Assembly (NCBI RefSeq): GCF_900105415.1
Contig: NZ_FNSM01000001.1
Span: 7,572,001 to 7,636,000, forward strand
Origin: Streptomyces sp. TLI_105
Lineage (GTDB): Bacteria > Actinomycetota > Actinomycetes > Streptomycetales > Streptomycetaceae
Direction of reading: 5' to 3'
Length of the DNA: 64,000 nt
Part shown: positions 1 through 10,680 of the stretch, piece by piece
How the letters are laid out: each line of letters starts with the position of its first letter
Numbering within the stretch: position 1 is the first letter of the stretch
The notes under the pieces: generated by a model
Databases searched by the model: none
The model's input: only the letters and a program-made list of their open reading frames with translations
Told to the model about the DNA's origin: nothing
Position numbers and translations under genes: made by a program

Positions 1-2
1 TC

Positions 3-773
3 GACATCGTCGACGACCGGCCCACCCCGGCCACGACCACCGTCAACCTCTTCCTGCAACAGCTCGCCGTGACCGGGTCACCACCACTGTTCGGATCCAT
101 CGCGGTCCGGCTGGACGACGTCTTTCCCCAGCCGGTCCGCACCTCACTGCTGCTGAACCTGCGCAACACCGCCCACAGCGACGACCTGGCCACCACGCGA
201 CAGCCCGGATCTCCGCCGAGTGCCAAGGCCGTCAACCAAGGGCCGCTCGACCTCAAGCTGGTCCGCTGCGCCGACGTCCGGGAAGGCGAGGTCCCGGGCC
301 CGGTCGTCCCCCTCGGCGGCCTGGTGCTCGCCGCCCGGCAGACGACTACCCTCGCGGGCGTCGGAGCCGGCACCGAGGTCGCGGTGTCGCGCGGTCTGGA
401 GGTGGCGGCTCCGCTGCCGAAGGCCGCGATGCTGAAGTTCCTGGCATTCCGCACCCACACCGTGCAGGAGGTGCAGCACCCCCTCACCGTGAACGCCGCC
501 GGCCTGAACTTCGCGGCGGAAGGTGTCAGCACGATCAAGGTCGACATCACGCTCGTCGCCAACCCCGGCGACTCCGCACCCTCCTTCACGCTCAGTCCGT
601 CCCACACCGTCGACTTCGTGCACGTCTCGCTGCCGGTGGACTCCGCCGTCACCGGTCTGGACAGCACGGTCCTGCTGACCCTGACCACGACCTCCGGCAG
701 CCGGACCGTCTCCGTCGCCCACGACTTCGTCGACAAGCCCATCCTCGTCGTCACGTCGTCGACGATCCACTGA
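3..773 (+). CDS. Uncharacterised protein, 5' end outside window
   Basis: The reading frame is open from the first bases of the window, so the N-terminus is missing; 256 residues are visible. An internal GTG at position 69 could be mistaken for the start, but the codons before it (VNLFLQQLAV) continue in the same style. The visible part is rich in Val, Thr, Ser and Leu with beta-type periodicity and has no membrane segment. I do not recognise a family. It lies 61 bp before another unrecognised gene on the same strand, so the two probably share a transcript. Confidence 0.7.
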   Translation, partial: DIVDDRPTPATTTVNLFLQQLAVTGSPPLFGSIAVRLDDVFPQPVRTSLLLNLRNTAHSDDLATTRQPGSPPSAKAVNQGPLDLKLVRCADVREGEVPGPVVPLGGLVLAARQTTTLAGVGAGTEVAVSRGLEVAAPLPKAAMLKFLAFRTHTVQEVQHPLTVNAAGLNFAAEGVSTIKVDITLVANPGDSAPSFTLSPSHTVDFVHVSLPVDSAVTGLDSTVLLTLTTTSGSRTVSVAHDFVDKPILVVTSSTIH

Positions 774-834
774 CAGCCGCCGACTGCCGACGTTCCACCG
801 AAACGAACTCCAACCACCGACAGGGGTGTGTGCG

Positions 835-2046
835 ATGTCGGACAACGCCTTCCCCGCAGGGCCGGTCTTCGGGCCCGACTCGCTCGTGATCGACGTCGAC
901 GGCGGCGGGCCGGGTGGCCCCGCTGTCAGCGTCCATGTCCGGCCCGACACACAGAACGCGGGTCTCGCGGCCGCCGGCGAACCCACCCGGTACTACTTCG
1001 AGCCGCCGCGGGTGACAGTGGCGAAGCGCTCCGGCAGCACCGACCTGGACTTCTCGGCCACCGTCATGCTCCAGGCCCCCGTGGGCCCCCAACCCACCTA
1101 CCTCGGTGGCTCCTGCACCTTCGCGTGCACCGCCGCCCTGCCGGACGGGGTGACGGCCCGCATCGTCGAGAAGCTCGCGAACCACGACCACCCCGATCCG
1201 CCCGCACGGATCGCTTCCCTGTTCACCCACCGAGACGGGGGCCCCGAACCCGAACTCCTCATGGTGCCGATCACCGCCAACACCGTGTCGTGCGTGGTCG
1301 AGCACCCGACCACCGGTCCCGGCCCGCTGCTCATGAGCGTCCAGGGAGGCCCGGGGGGCGGCATCGACATTCAGGCACGCAGCTCCTTCCTGGTGTCATT
1401 CAGCCCTGCCGCGGCCGAAGCGGTCGTGACCAACCTGCGGGACGCCGCCGCGCCTCCTTTCCTCGTCCGCAACGTCCTCACCGAACAGTTCGACACCGGG
1501 CAGGCGACCGTCTTCACGGACACCGACATCGACGTCGAGAAACTGCACGACGTGTTCGGGGCGGCCGTACCGCCCGGAGAACCCTGGCCCGGCGGTGATG
1601 CCGCAGGCGCCGCCTACCGTGCCGCCCTCGTGACCGGTGCCGTGACTACACATGTGACCGAATCGCACCCGGCCGGGACCGGCCCTACGGCGACCGTGGG
1701 TCCCGTGCCCCCGGACCCCCTCGTCAGCATCTGGCTCAGCGACACCGACGAACTCCGGAAGGTCGTCTTCCGCATGGCCCGGGACTCGCTCTTCGACGTC
1801 ACCGCCGCCGCGGCCCCCGAAACCGGGCAGGGCGGACGTCCCGCGCCCGCGTGGTGGTCCGAGGTCTTCGGAGACGCGCGGGTGACGCTCAAGAGCGAAC
1901 GCCCTACGGGCGGCGTGCACCTGCGCGAGAGGCTGACCACACACGGCACCGTCACCGCGGAGCACGCGATCGAAGGCGGACTGGCCGAGGTGGCCGAGGC
2001 GGCCCGCACCCAGCTGGACAAGTACCTGACCGTGATCGCCATCTGA
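835..2046 (+). CDS. Uncharacterised 403-aa protein
   Basis: I chose the ATG at 835 because an AGGGG-like ribosome site at 822-826 sits at good distance; a GTG at 826 is possible but has no site of its own. The protein has no signal peptide or membrane segment. It contains Gly/Pro-rich stretches and a C-terminal part (residues about 290-400) with WWSEVFGDARV followed by an amphipathic helix. No known family is recognised. It follows the truncated upstream gene on the same strand and may be its partner. Confidence 0.75.
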   Translation: MSDNAFPAGPVFGPDSLVIDVDGGGPGGPAVSVHVRPDTQNAGLAAAGEPTRYYFEPPRVTVAKRSGSTDLDFSATVMLQAPVGPQPTYLGGSCTFACTAALPDGVTARIVEKLANHDHPDPPARIASLFTHRDGGPEPELLMVPITANTVSCVVEHPTTGPGPLLMSVQGGPGGGIDIQARSSFLVSFSPAAAEAVVTNLRDAAAPPFLVRNVLTEQFDTGQATVFTDTDIDVEKLHDVFGAAVPPGEPWPGGDAAGAAYRAALVTGAVTTHVTESHPAGTGPTATVGPVPPDPLVSIWLSDTDELRKVVFRMARDSLFDVTAAAAPETGQGGRPAPAWWSEVFGDARVTLKSERPTGGVHLRERLTTHGTVTAEHAIEGGLAEVAEAARTQLDKYLTVIAI

Positions 2047-2085
2047 CGACTGACTGACAACTCACGGAGACGACTGACGGCGACC

Positions 2086-2868
2086 TCAGCCCTGTGCGGC
2101 CACCAGGGCGGTGAGCACGCGGTGGGTCTTGCTGTCGGGGAGCCCGGACAGTGTCACCCCTCGTTCGAGCAGCGCCTCTTCGAGCTTGCGCAGCTTGCGC
2201 TCGGCCCGTTCCTTGAACTCCTCCTCGTCGTCCCCGACCTTGGGCTTCACACGGATCGAAGCCTCCAGGAAGTCCAGGCCGACGGCCGACCACGCCTCCA
2301 GGTCGACCTCCAGGTCGTCGAGCGGAACACCGTCCACCTTCGTCGAGAAGATCGGCCCCAGAGCGACAAGCCCGTCGAACCGGACGTCGCGAGCGCAGGC
2401 ATCCAGGAACTGGTCCTGCACCTGGTCGATCAGCGCGGAGGGATCGGCCCCCGGCTCCACCGCGGCCGGCAGTGCCCCCGACGGGTGACTGTGCACCAGG
2501 GAAGCCGCCAGAACGCGGCCGTTCCTCGACCAGTCCTCCTCGATCCTGTACGTGAACGGCTTCACGTCGAACGGGGCGGAGAACCGGCCGACCAGCTGTT
2601 CCCGGGTACAGGGACGCAACTTGACGACCAAGTCATCCTGACCGCCACCGATCCTGAGCCGTACGATCACTCCGCCCTCCAGGAGCGGTAGCTTCCCCTG
2701 CGCGACGCCGACCCGGTCCTCGGCGAACCAGATCCGACGCCTCATCAGCGTGCCCTGCGAAGCGCCGAGAGCCGACAACGCCCCCGCCACGTCGCCCTCG
2801 ACATTGACCTTGATCTCGACCGGCAGTAGGTCCATGACATCGCTCCTGCACGCGTCTCGAGAGCTCAT
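2086..2868 (-). CDS. CYTH-like domain protein (tentative)
   Basis: A 260-residue soluble protein. The N-terminal half looks like the CYTH/triphosphate tunnel fold: PVEIKVNVEG near the start, then RRRIWFAED, then two strands GGVIVRLRI and DDLVVKLRP, the usual alternating basic/acidic pattern of that fold. The C-terminal part is Glu/Lys-rich (EEEFKERAERKLRKLEEALLERG) and probably helical. The assignment rests on pattern only. The start may instead be the ATG at 2835, which has a better spaced AGGAG. It is convergent with the 835-2046 gene and divergent from 3021. Confidence 0.6.
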   Translation of the reverse strand: MSSRDACRSDVMDLLPVEIKVNVEGDVAGALSALGASQGTLMRRRIWFAEDRVGVAQGKLPLLEGGVIVRLRIGGGQDDLVVKLRPCTREQLVGRFSAPFDVKPFTYRIEEDWSRNGRVLAASLVHSHPSGALPAAVEPGADPSALIDQVQDQFLDACARDVRFDGLVALGPIFSTKVDGVPLDDLEVDLEAWSAVGLDFLEASIRVKPKVGDDEEEFKERAERKLRKLEEALLERGVTLSGLPDSKTHRVLTALVAAQG

Positions 2869-3020
2869 GAAACCTTCCCTTCCAGGATATGCCCGGGAGG
2901 TGGAGCCGCTCTCTCCAGGACGCGACGGCCACCGAAATCGACGCTCCTGGACCTGCTCCCCGAACGGGCCTCAAACCGCCCGACGCGCGCCACACTGTTT
3001 CGGGGTCGGCCGGTGGTGAG

Positions 3021-3505
3021 GTGAAAGAGAACAACAGCGTCATCCTGCGAGGCCACCAGAGCGCTGTCGCCCAGGACATATGGGATGCGGCCGTCTCGTG
3101 CGAACACCGCGCGGTCCACGGTGACATCGTGTGGTCGCTGGACATCTGCGTCCAGGGCGAAGCGGCTGATCAGCCGCTCGAGTCCGAGCTCGCCGCGGCG
3201 TTTGCGAAGGCGGCCACGACGACAGTCCTGTACCCCGCAGCCGAAGCAATCCCGAGCGCCTATTGGGCAGTGACGCCGGACGTCCTTCTCACGCGTGCCC
3301 GGCTCGAACTCTCCGACGACGAGCCCCCTCTCCAGGAGGTCACCGCCGTCGAGGCGCCGGTGCCGCAGCTACCCCGGGCGATCGTGACGAGGTTTGCCGA
3401 GATCGTGCGGGAACAAAAGCCGGACACTCCTGTGGCCGAGGCCTTCGCTGCATCGGTGGAGCAGGCGCGGCAAGCAGCCTCGGTCCTGGCGCGGCTTGCC
3501 CGCCC

Positions 3506-3509
<4 letters not shown>
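3021..3509 (+). CDS. Uncharacterised 162-aa protein
   Basis: The GTG at 3021 is preceded by GGTGAG and begins VKENNSVILRGHQ; upstream extension is possible but is Arg/Pro-rich and unlike a real N-terminus. The protein is acidic, soluble, with a beta-like first half and an Ala-rich helical C-terminus. No family is recognised. Its stop codon overlaps the stop of the convergent flavodoxin-family gene (TAA at 3507-3509 against TAG read from 3508 to 3506). It is divergent from the CYTH-like gene. Confidence 0.65.
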
Positions 3510-4222
<713 letters not shown>

Positions 4223-4253
4223 CGATGTGTCCCCTTGCGGACGAGCTGGGTGG

Positions 4254-4724
4254 TCAGCCGGTCAAGCACACCCGGCTGCCGACGTCGACAATGCCCCCGC
4301 TTGGTCCGGCCGAAGATCCGGTCCACTGTCTCGCCTCGTCGGGTGGAAGGACCGGTCGCCGCGCCATGGGTCGCGGAGCAGGCCACCCGATCACCCGCAT
4401 GGCCCCGCACCGATGACAGGTATCCCCGACTCGGATCGGCCCGCACAGCACCAGGATGTCGGCGGCCGTCGCCCGTCCGTACGGCTCGGGCCAGGCGTCC
4501 GACGCCCACCCGTGCTCCGTCATGTCGGGCCACGCCCCGGTCGCGAGGTCCAGGTCCACCGGCCGCACCAGCGAGGTCGTCACGCCCTGCACCTCCATCA
4601 CCGACCGGCTGCGCCCGATCAGCCCCTCCGTGTCGCTGACCTCGGGGGAGCGCTTGAGCGTGCAGTCGAGGTACGGCGCGCTGAGGTCGTCGTACCGGTA
4701 CGGGGGTGCTGCGGGCGTGGCCAT
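4254..4724 (-). pseudogene. Truncated copy of the neighbouring flavodoxin-family gene
   Basis: The first about 100 residues align closely with the intact gene at 3506-4222: CTLKRSPE, VDLDLATG and WPDMTEHGW are shared, as is ADIL.L.GP. After GPIRVGD the similarity stops and is replaced by an unrelated Arg/Pro-rich tail containing CHRCG. The FMN-binding half (SVMKQVIER onward) is absent, and the encoded product is 156 residues against 238. The remnant is upstream of and in the same orientation as the intact gene. A functional short protein is possible but unlikely. Confidence 0.7.
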
Positions 4725-4844
4725 CGGCGGGGTCTCCTCGCTCCGGAAGCGGCCCCGGCCCGGGGCCCGTCCCCAGCCTGCGCACCGGACCGGCCCCGGG
4801 CCGGTCCGGTGCGACCGAACGCATGAGGGGCCGGGCGCGCGACC

Positions 4845-5108
4845 TCAGGCGGCCGAAGCGGACGGATCCTCCGGCTCGGGGTCGGGCAGCGCGCGGGCCC
4901 GGACCTGCCGGGAGACCTCCTGATGCGCCCCGGTCGCGAGGATGCGCACCTCGTCCCGATCGCTGATCTCGGCCCGGATGATGCCGGTGGGGTCGGCGTA
5001 GACCGGATGGCCGCCGGACCCCGTGAAGGGCGTGCGCTCCACGACCACGACGTCCTCGGTCGCCCCCGTGCCGTCGGAGAACACCAGCTCGTATCGGAGT
5101 GGGCTCAT
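4845..5108 (-). CDS. Small DUF6296-like protein
   Basis: An 87-residue acidic protein starting MSPLRYELVF. I chose the ATG at 5108 because homologous-looking small Streptomyces proteins begin with this strand; a GTG at 5141 would add eleven basic residues. The body contains GHPVYADPTG and RAEISDRDEV, which I associate, from memory, with the DUF6296 family of unknown function. It has no membrane segment. It lies just downstream of the N-formylglutamate amidohydrolase gene (stop at 5119) and may be cotranscribed with it. Confidence 0.7.
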   Translation of the reverse strand: MSPLRYELVFSDGTGATEDVVVVERTPFTGSGGHPVYADPTGIIRAEISDRDEVRILATGAHQEVSRQVRARALPDPEPEDPSASAA

Positions 5109-5118
5109 CTGTCCGATT

Positions 5119-5976
5119 TTACGCTTTTCGGGCACGGTCACCTGCCGGGGCCACCGCGTCGACCAGGGCGGCCAGGGCCGCCCCGAGGGCCTCGACCCCC
5201 GGACCCGCCGGCCCGCCCGGCTCGCTCATGTACAGATCGCGGCGGATCTCGACCATCAGGGCGCTCACCCGCGGATCCCGGCCGTAGTGCTCCAGCGGCA
5301 CGTACGTCCCCGCGAACGGGCTGTCCGTCCCGACGCCGCCGAACCCTCCGAACGCCTCCCGCGCCGCGTCGAGCAGCGCGGGCGGCGTGTGGAAGGCGTC
5401 CGTCCCGAGGCAGACCGGCGGGCGCGGGCCGTCGCCGTGCAGCTCGTACGGCAGCCGCTCGGCCGGGTACGAGTGGACGTCGACGATCACCGCCCGTCCC
5501 GCCACGGCCAGGCGCTCCGCCACGGCCTCCGTCATGGCCCGGGCGTACGGGACGAAGTACCGGTCGAGCAGGGGCCCCGGGTCGAACCCGGCCGGCCGCA
5601 GCGCCGCGCGGTGGGTGGTCCGGGTGTAGACCGCGCCCATCCCGACGGCCAGCATCTCCTCGCGCTCGTCCGGGAAGCGCTCCGGGTCGACGACGAGCCG
5701 CGAGAGTCCGTTGACGAACCGCCAGGGCGCCGTGCCGGCCGCCGCCGCGGCCACGGCGGCGATCTCCGCCGTGTGGGAGTCCGTGATGTGGTCCAGCTCG
5801 CGGTCCAGCTCCCCGTCGCCGAGCAGGATCCCGGCGCGCACCTCCGCGGGCACCTCGCGGGAGGAGTGCGGCACGTGGAGGAGGACGGGGGAGTCCGCGG
5901 CCCCGGGGAGAAACCGGAAGGAGGACGGGGCGGAGGCGGACGGGGCGCGGGGCGGGACGGAGGAAGTGTCGCTCAT
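5119..5976 (-). CDS. N-formylglutamate amidohydrolase
   Basis: A 285-residue cytosolic hydrolase that by family releases formate from N-formyl-L-glutamate, the last step of one histidine degradation route, or acts on related N-acyl amino acids. Family features are LLHVPHSSREVP near residue 33, the acidic ELDHITDSHT, RLVVDPERFPDE and IVDVHSYP, which carry the metal ligands. An AGGA site lies 7 nt before the ATG at 5976. No other hut genes are nearby, so the physiological substrate is unproven. It is divergent from the HPP-family gene at 6166. Confidence 0.88.
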   Translation of the reverse strand: MSDTSSVPPRAPSASAPSSFRFLPGAADSPVLLHVPHSSREVPAEVRAGILLGDGELDRELDHITDSHTAEIAAVAAAAAGTAPWRFVNGLSRLVVDPERFPDEREEMLAVGMGAVYTRTTHRAALRPAGFDPGPLLDRYFVPYARAMTEAVAERLAVAGRAVIVDVHSYPAERLPYELHGDGPRPPVCLGTDAFHTPPALLDAAREAFGGFGGVGTDSPFAGTYVPLEHYGRDPRVSALMVEIRRDLYMSEPGGPAGPGVEALGAALAALVDAVAPAGDRARKA

Positions 5977-6165
5977 GAGGAGATCCTGCCTCCGACCCCG
6001 CCCGCGCCGTGGCGAAACCGCTGGTTAGAGTGGTGTGAGGCCACGCCGCCGCACCAGGCCGGGCGTGAGACCGGGCCGACTGTCGACCACAGGGACCCGT
6101 ACGACCGCCCCACCCCGTCCCCGACCGCCCGGCCACGGCCGCCTGCTCCGGAAACTTCGCATCCC

Positions 6166-6735
6166 ATGAGCACCGACGCCGCTCTGCGTCCCGACACCGC
6201 CTCCGACCCGACCTCCGCCGCCCCCCGGGAGCCGCGCCTGCCGTGGATCGCCGGCCGGGCCCCGGCCCGGCCCGCGCCCGGCGCCGCCTTCCACAGCGTC
6301 AGCGCCGCGACCGCCGCCCTCCTCGGCCTCGTCGCCATCGGCGCCCTCATCCACGAGCCCGTGCTGATACCCCCGCTGGCCGCCAGCGCCGCGCTCGTCC
6401 ACTGCGCCCCCGCGCTGCCCCTGGCCCAGCCCCGCAGCGTGATCGTCGGCCACCTCCTCGGCGCCGCCGCCGGATACGCCGTGGCGGCCGTCGCCGCGCA
6501 CGGCAGCGCCTGGGCCGCCGCCCTCGCCGCCGGAGTCACCCTGGCACTGACCACCCTGGCCCGCACCCCGCACTCGCCGGCCTGTGCGACCGCCGTCGTC
6601 ATCGTGCTCCAGGCTCCCGCGCCCGGCCGGTTCGTCCCCCTGCTCTCCGGCGCCACCGTCCTGCTCGTGCTGACCGCCTTCGCCGCCTCCCGCATCCGCC
6701 GCGCGGCACCGCGCTACCCCGCCTACTGGTGGTGA
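6166..6735 (+). CDS. HPP family integral membrane protein
   Basis: A 189-residue membrane protein beginning MSTDAALRP, with a Pro/Ala-rich cytosolic N-terminus of about 40 residues and then four to five hydrophobic segments. LPLAQPRSVIVGH and HSPACATAVV are characteristic of the HPP family; some members transport nitrite in chloroplasts and cyanobacteria, but bacterial function is mostly unknown. The ribosome site is weak (GGAAAC). It is followed by a short hairpin at 6734-6752. Confidence 0.85.
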   Translation: MSTDAALRPDTASDPTSAAPREPRLPWIAGRAPARPAPGAAFHSVSAATAALLGLVAIGALIHEPVLIPPLAASAALVHCAPALPLAQPRSVIVGHLLGAAAGYAVAAVAAHGSAWAAALAAGVTLALTTLARTPHSPACATAVVIVLQAPAPGRFVPLLSGATVLLVLTAFAASRIRRAAPRYPAYWW

Positions 6736-6752
6736 GCCCGGGGGCCGGGCTC
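6734..6752 (+). terminator. Short GC hairpin after HPP gene
   Basis: GAGCCCGG and CCGGGCTC form an 8-bp stem around a 3-nt loop directly at the stop codon of the HPP-family gene. No U-tract follows, as is common in Streptomyces terminators. Confidence 0.45.
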
Positions 6753-6914
6753 GGAAGGGCCGATCCCGCCCTGTGCCCCCGACGCGGCGCCCGTACGTCC
6801 TCCGCCTGACCGCCGGCGCGGCACCCCACCCGCCCCCGGACGCCTGAGCGCCGGGCCCGTCCTCCGGCTCGGGCCACGCGAGCCCGTGACGATCCGAAAG
6901 ACAGGTCCTACGAC

Positions 6915-7343
6915 TCAGCGGTCGACCGTCACCGCCGCGTGGACGGTCTTGCCGTCCGGCCGCGTGTCCACCGACACCTCGCGGCACAGCCGCAGCACGA
7001 TCGGCCAGCCGAAGCCGCCGGGCCGCAGCCCCTCACGGGGCTCGTGGCGCGGCGGCTCCCCGCTGGCGTCGGCCACGGAGACGGTCACCCGGTCGCCGCC
7101 GACGTCGATCCCGAACGAGGTCAGGCCGCCCCCGTGGCGGTGGGCGTTCGTGACCAGTTCCGAGGTGACGAGCAGCAGGTCGTCGACCTGGGAGTCCCGC
7201 AGCGGGCCGAGGGCCGCGACCGTGCGGCTGACCAGCCGCCGGGCCTGGGCCGGAGTGAGGAGCGGCGACGGTCCGGCCCTCCCGGCGGCGGCCGGAGAGG
7301 CCTCGGCGGTCGTACGGGACCGGGTTTCGCTCCGGCTGTTCAT
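6915..7343 (-). CDS. RsbW-like ATP-binding protein (anti-sigma/serine kinase type)
   Basis: A 142-residue GHKL-type ATPase without other domains. The N-box ELVTNAHRHG and the glycine-rich GGFGWPIV are clear, with the strand VTVSVADASG between them. Stand-alone proteins of this size in Streptomyces are anti-sigma factors or regulatory serine kinases of the RsbW/SpoIIAB type. An AGAGGGA ribosome site precedes the ATG at 7343. It is divergent from a SigB/F-type sigma factor gene 180 bp away, so that sigma factor is a plausible partner, although Streptomyces genomes carry many such ATPases. Confidence 0.85.
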   Translation of the reverse strand: MNSRSETRSRTTAEASPAAAGRAGPSPLLTPAQARRLVSRTVAALGPLRDSQVDDLLLVTSELVTNAHRHGGGLTSFGIDVGGDRVTVSVADASGEPPRHEPREGLRPGGFGWPIVLRLCREVSVDTRPDGKTVHAAVTVDR

Positions 7344-7452
7344 CGCGGGTCCCTCTCTTCCCGATGTGTCGAAGGGTGATGGGACACGCCTGCCCGGACA
7401 TGTCGGACTGATTCCTGTCCGTCCGGTCCGGGGTGGATCGTACGGGCGGGAG

Positions 7453-7477
7453 GAGTGGGTCCATGGGGAGGGGGTAC
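7453..7477 (+). promoter_or_regulatory. Possible SigB-type promoter of the sigma factor gene
   Basis: GAGT and GGGTAC separated by 15 nt fit the loose pattern GNNT-N14-16-GGGTA(C/T) described for SigB-family promoters in Streptomyces. It lies 47 bp before the chosen GTG start at 7524, which would fit autoregulation. The -35 part is very degenerate, so chance is a real alternative. Confidence 0.3.
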
Positions 7478-7523
7478 GCGGACCGGGACCGCCGAACGGA
7501 CAAAGCAGGAGGAGGGCGTCCCC

Positions 7524-8396
7524 GTGCGGACCGAGGTGGCCGAGGCGACGACGACGGACGAGACGAGCGGTACGAGGGGGGACCTTCCCGTTCTCGAAGT
7601 GCCCCACGAGGTGGCGCCCCGGGACGCGCGCGCCCTGTCGCGGGTGTTCTTCCGCGAACTCGCGGAACGGGAGGAGGGGACGGCCGGGCACCAGTACGTC
7701 CGGAACACCCTGATCGAGATGAACATGACCCTCGTGCGCTACGCGGCGGGCCGCTTCCGCGCACGGGTCGAGGAGCGGGAGGACATCGTCCAGGTCGGCA
7801 TGATCGGCCTGATCAAGGCGATCGACCGCTTCGACCTGTCCCGCGAGGTGGAGTTCACCACCTTCGCCCTGCCCTACATCGTGGGCGAGATCAAGCGGTT
7901 CTTCCGCGACACCACCTGGGCGGTCCACGTCCCGCGCCGGCTCCAGGAGGCGCGGGTGGAGCTGGCGAAGGCGACCGACGAGCTGAGCTCACGGCTCGGC
8001 CGCGCGCCCCGGGTCGCGGAACTGGCACCCCTCATGGACCTGTCCGAGGAGCAGGTGATCGAGGCCCAGCTGGCCGCGAACGGCTACCGGTCGGCCTCCC
8101 TGGACGCGGCGATCGGCAGCGGTGACGACGAGGACGACGACGCGGCCCTGGCCGACCTCCTCGGCGAGGAGGACCCGGCGCTCGAACTCGTCGAGGACTT
8201 CCACGTCCTCGCCCCGCTCGTGGAGGCCCTCGACGAGCGCGACCGGCTGCTGCTGCACCTGCGCTTCGTCGAGGAGCTGACCCAGACGCAGATAGGCGAG
8301 CGCCTCGGCGTGTCCCAGATGCACGTCTCGCGCCTCCTGGCCCGGAGCCTGGGGCGGCTGCGGGAAGGCATGGCAGGGACGCCGGCCGGTGGCTGA
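7524..8396 (+). CDS. RNA polymerase sigma factor, SigB/SigF/SigG subfamily
   Basis: A 290-residue alternative sigma factor. The GTG at 7524 follows an AGGAGGAGGG site. Region 2 is clear (EDIVQVGMIGLIKAIDRFD, then FTTFALPYIVGEIKRFFRD and VHVPRR), region 3 follows, and region 4 carries the helix-turn-helix TQIGERLGVSQMHVSRLLA. The acidic DDEDDDAALADLLGEEDP before region 4 is usual for the stress/sporulation subfamily. The divergent RsbW-like gene suggests partner-switching control. It is convergent with ehuA. Confidence 0.92.
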   Translation: MRTEVAEATTTDETSGTRGDLPVLEVPHEVAPRDARALSRVFFRELAEREEGTAGHQYVRNTLIEMNMTLVRYAAGRFRARVEEREDIVQVGMIGLIKAIDRFDLSREVEFTTFALPYIVGEIKRFFRDTTWAVHVPRRLQEARVELAKATDELSSRLGRAPRVAELAPLMDLSEEQVIEAQLAANGYRSASLDAAIGSGDDEDDDAALADLLGEEDPALELVEDFHVLAPLVEALDERDRLLLHLRFVEELTQTQIGERLGVSQMHVSRLLARSLGRLREGMAGTPAGG

Positions 8397-8454
8397 CCGG
8401 GAGGGCATGCCCGGCGGACCGGAGCGCGCCCCCGGCCGGGTCCGGCCGGCGGAC

Positions 8455-9295
<841 letters not shown>

Positions 9296-9306
<11 letters not shown>

Positions 9307-9931
9307 GGCGTGTCTCCAGTCGTCGTACCAGCACGGACGTCGGCCAGCTCGCCAGCAGGAAGACCGCGGCGGCCAGGGTGAAGCTCTCCAGATAGGCGAA
9401 GTGGGTGCTGCCGAAGGTGTTCGCCTCGTGGACCATCTCGTGCACGGTGATCACCGAGAGCAGGGGCGTCTCCTTGAACATGGACACCGCGTAGTTGCCC
9501 AGCGGCGGCAGCACGTTGCGGACGGCCTGCGGCAGCACCACCGCCCGCCACACCCGCCGGCGCGGCAGCGACAGGGCGGTGCACGCCTCCCACTGGCCCT
9601 TCGGCACGGCGTCGATGCCCGTCCGGTACACCTCGGAGAGGTACGTGGCGTAGTGCACGCCGAGCACAAGGACGCCGAGCACCGGCGCGTCGAGCGAGGG
9701 CACCAGGACCCAGGCCGCGAACAGCTGGACCAGCAGCGGCGTCGAGCGGACGAACGCCGCCGCCGCGCGCACCGGGAGCGCGAGCCACCGGGGGCCCGCC
9801 CGCTGGACGAGGGCGAGCACGAGCCCGAGGACCATGGCGACGGCGAACGCCGGCACGGTCGCCAGGACCGTGACGCCGAACCCCTCCAGTACGGCGGGCA
9901 GCGCGGCCCGGGCCGCCTCCCCGTCCCACAT
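9296..9931 (-). CDS. ehuD: Ectoine/hydroxyectoine ABC transporter permease EhuD
   Basis: A 211-residue permease with about five hydrophobic segments. The family loop EACTALSLPRRRVWRAVVLPQA, which docks on the ATPase, is present, as is the FVRSTPLLVQLF motif of polar amino acid permeases. The ATG at 9931 shares one base with the ehuC stop, so translation is coupled. It probably pairs with EhuC as a heterodimeric channel. The name rests on the neighbouring ectoine genes. Confidence 0.82.
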
Positions 9932-10677
9932 CAGGCACCGCCTTCCTGCCCGAGCCGGGCCTTCGCCGCCCGCTCCAGGGCGTTCATGAGGAGGCTCAGG
10001 CCGACGGCCATGGCGAAGTAGAGCCCGAGGAGCAGCAGGTACGAGGCCGCCGTGGCACCCGTCGCCGAGCGCAACTGGTCGATCTGGAAGGTGAGGTCGG
10101 GGACGGTGACCAGGGAGAGCAGGGGCGTCGCCTTCAGCAGCTGCACGAGCAGGTTCTTGAACGGCGCGACCATCAGGGCGTGCGCCTGCGGCAGGACGAC
10201 CCGCCGCAGGCGCAGACCCGCCCCCATGCCGAGCGCGATGCCCGCCTCGGTCTGGGCGCGGGGGACCGCCGCCACCGCGCCCCGCACCACCTCGGCGCCG
10301 TACGCCCCGTAGTTGAGGCCGAGCGCGAGCACGGCGCAGGCGAGCGGTTCGAGGCGGAAGCCGACCATGGGGAGCGCGAAGAACAGCCAGAACAGCTGCA
10401 CGTACAGCGAGGTCCCCCGGAAGAACTCGACCACGAGCCGCGCCGCGCCCCGCACCGGCAGCCGCGCCGACCGGGACAGCAGGCCCAGGACGTACGCGAG
10501 GAGCAGGGCGAGCGCGGCGCCGAGCACCGTGGCCTCCGCCGTCACCAGGAGCCCCTCGGCGAGCCGGGGCAGCGCGCGTCGGACCTCGGGCAGGAAACCG
10601 GTCACGCCGGGCAGCGAGCCGGACCCGACGGACTGCGAGCCGACCCCGGCGGACAGGACGTCAGCCACACCGGCCAC
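9931..10677 (-). CDS. ehuC: Ectoine/hydroxyectoine ABC transporter permease EhuC
   Basis: A 248-residue permease of the polar amino acid type, five to six hydrophobic segments, with FFRGTSLYVQLFWLF and the EAA-type loop EAGIALGMGAGLRLRRVVLPQA. The first about 35 residues are a Ser/Gly/Val-rich extension, so a start further in is possible. It begins 3 bp after the stop of ehuB and overlaps ehuD by one base, which suggests one operon and a fixed subunit ratio. Confidence 0.82.
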   Translation of the reverse strand: MAGVADVLSAGVGSQSVGSGSLPGVTGFLPEVRRALPRLAEGLLVTAEATVLGAALALLLAYVLGLLSRSARLPVRGAARLVVEFFRGTSLYVQLFWLFFALPMVGFRLEPLACAVLALGLNYGAYGAEVVRGAVAAVPRAQTEAGIALGMGAGLRLRRVVLPQAHALMVAPFKNLLVQLLKATPLLSLVTVPDLTFQIDQLRSATGATAASYLLLLGLYFAMAVGLSLLMNALERAAKARLGQEGGA

Positions 10678-10680
10678 CCC

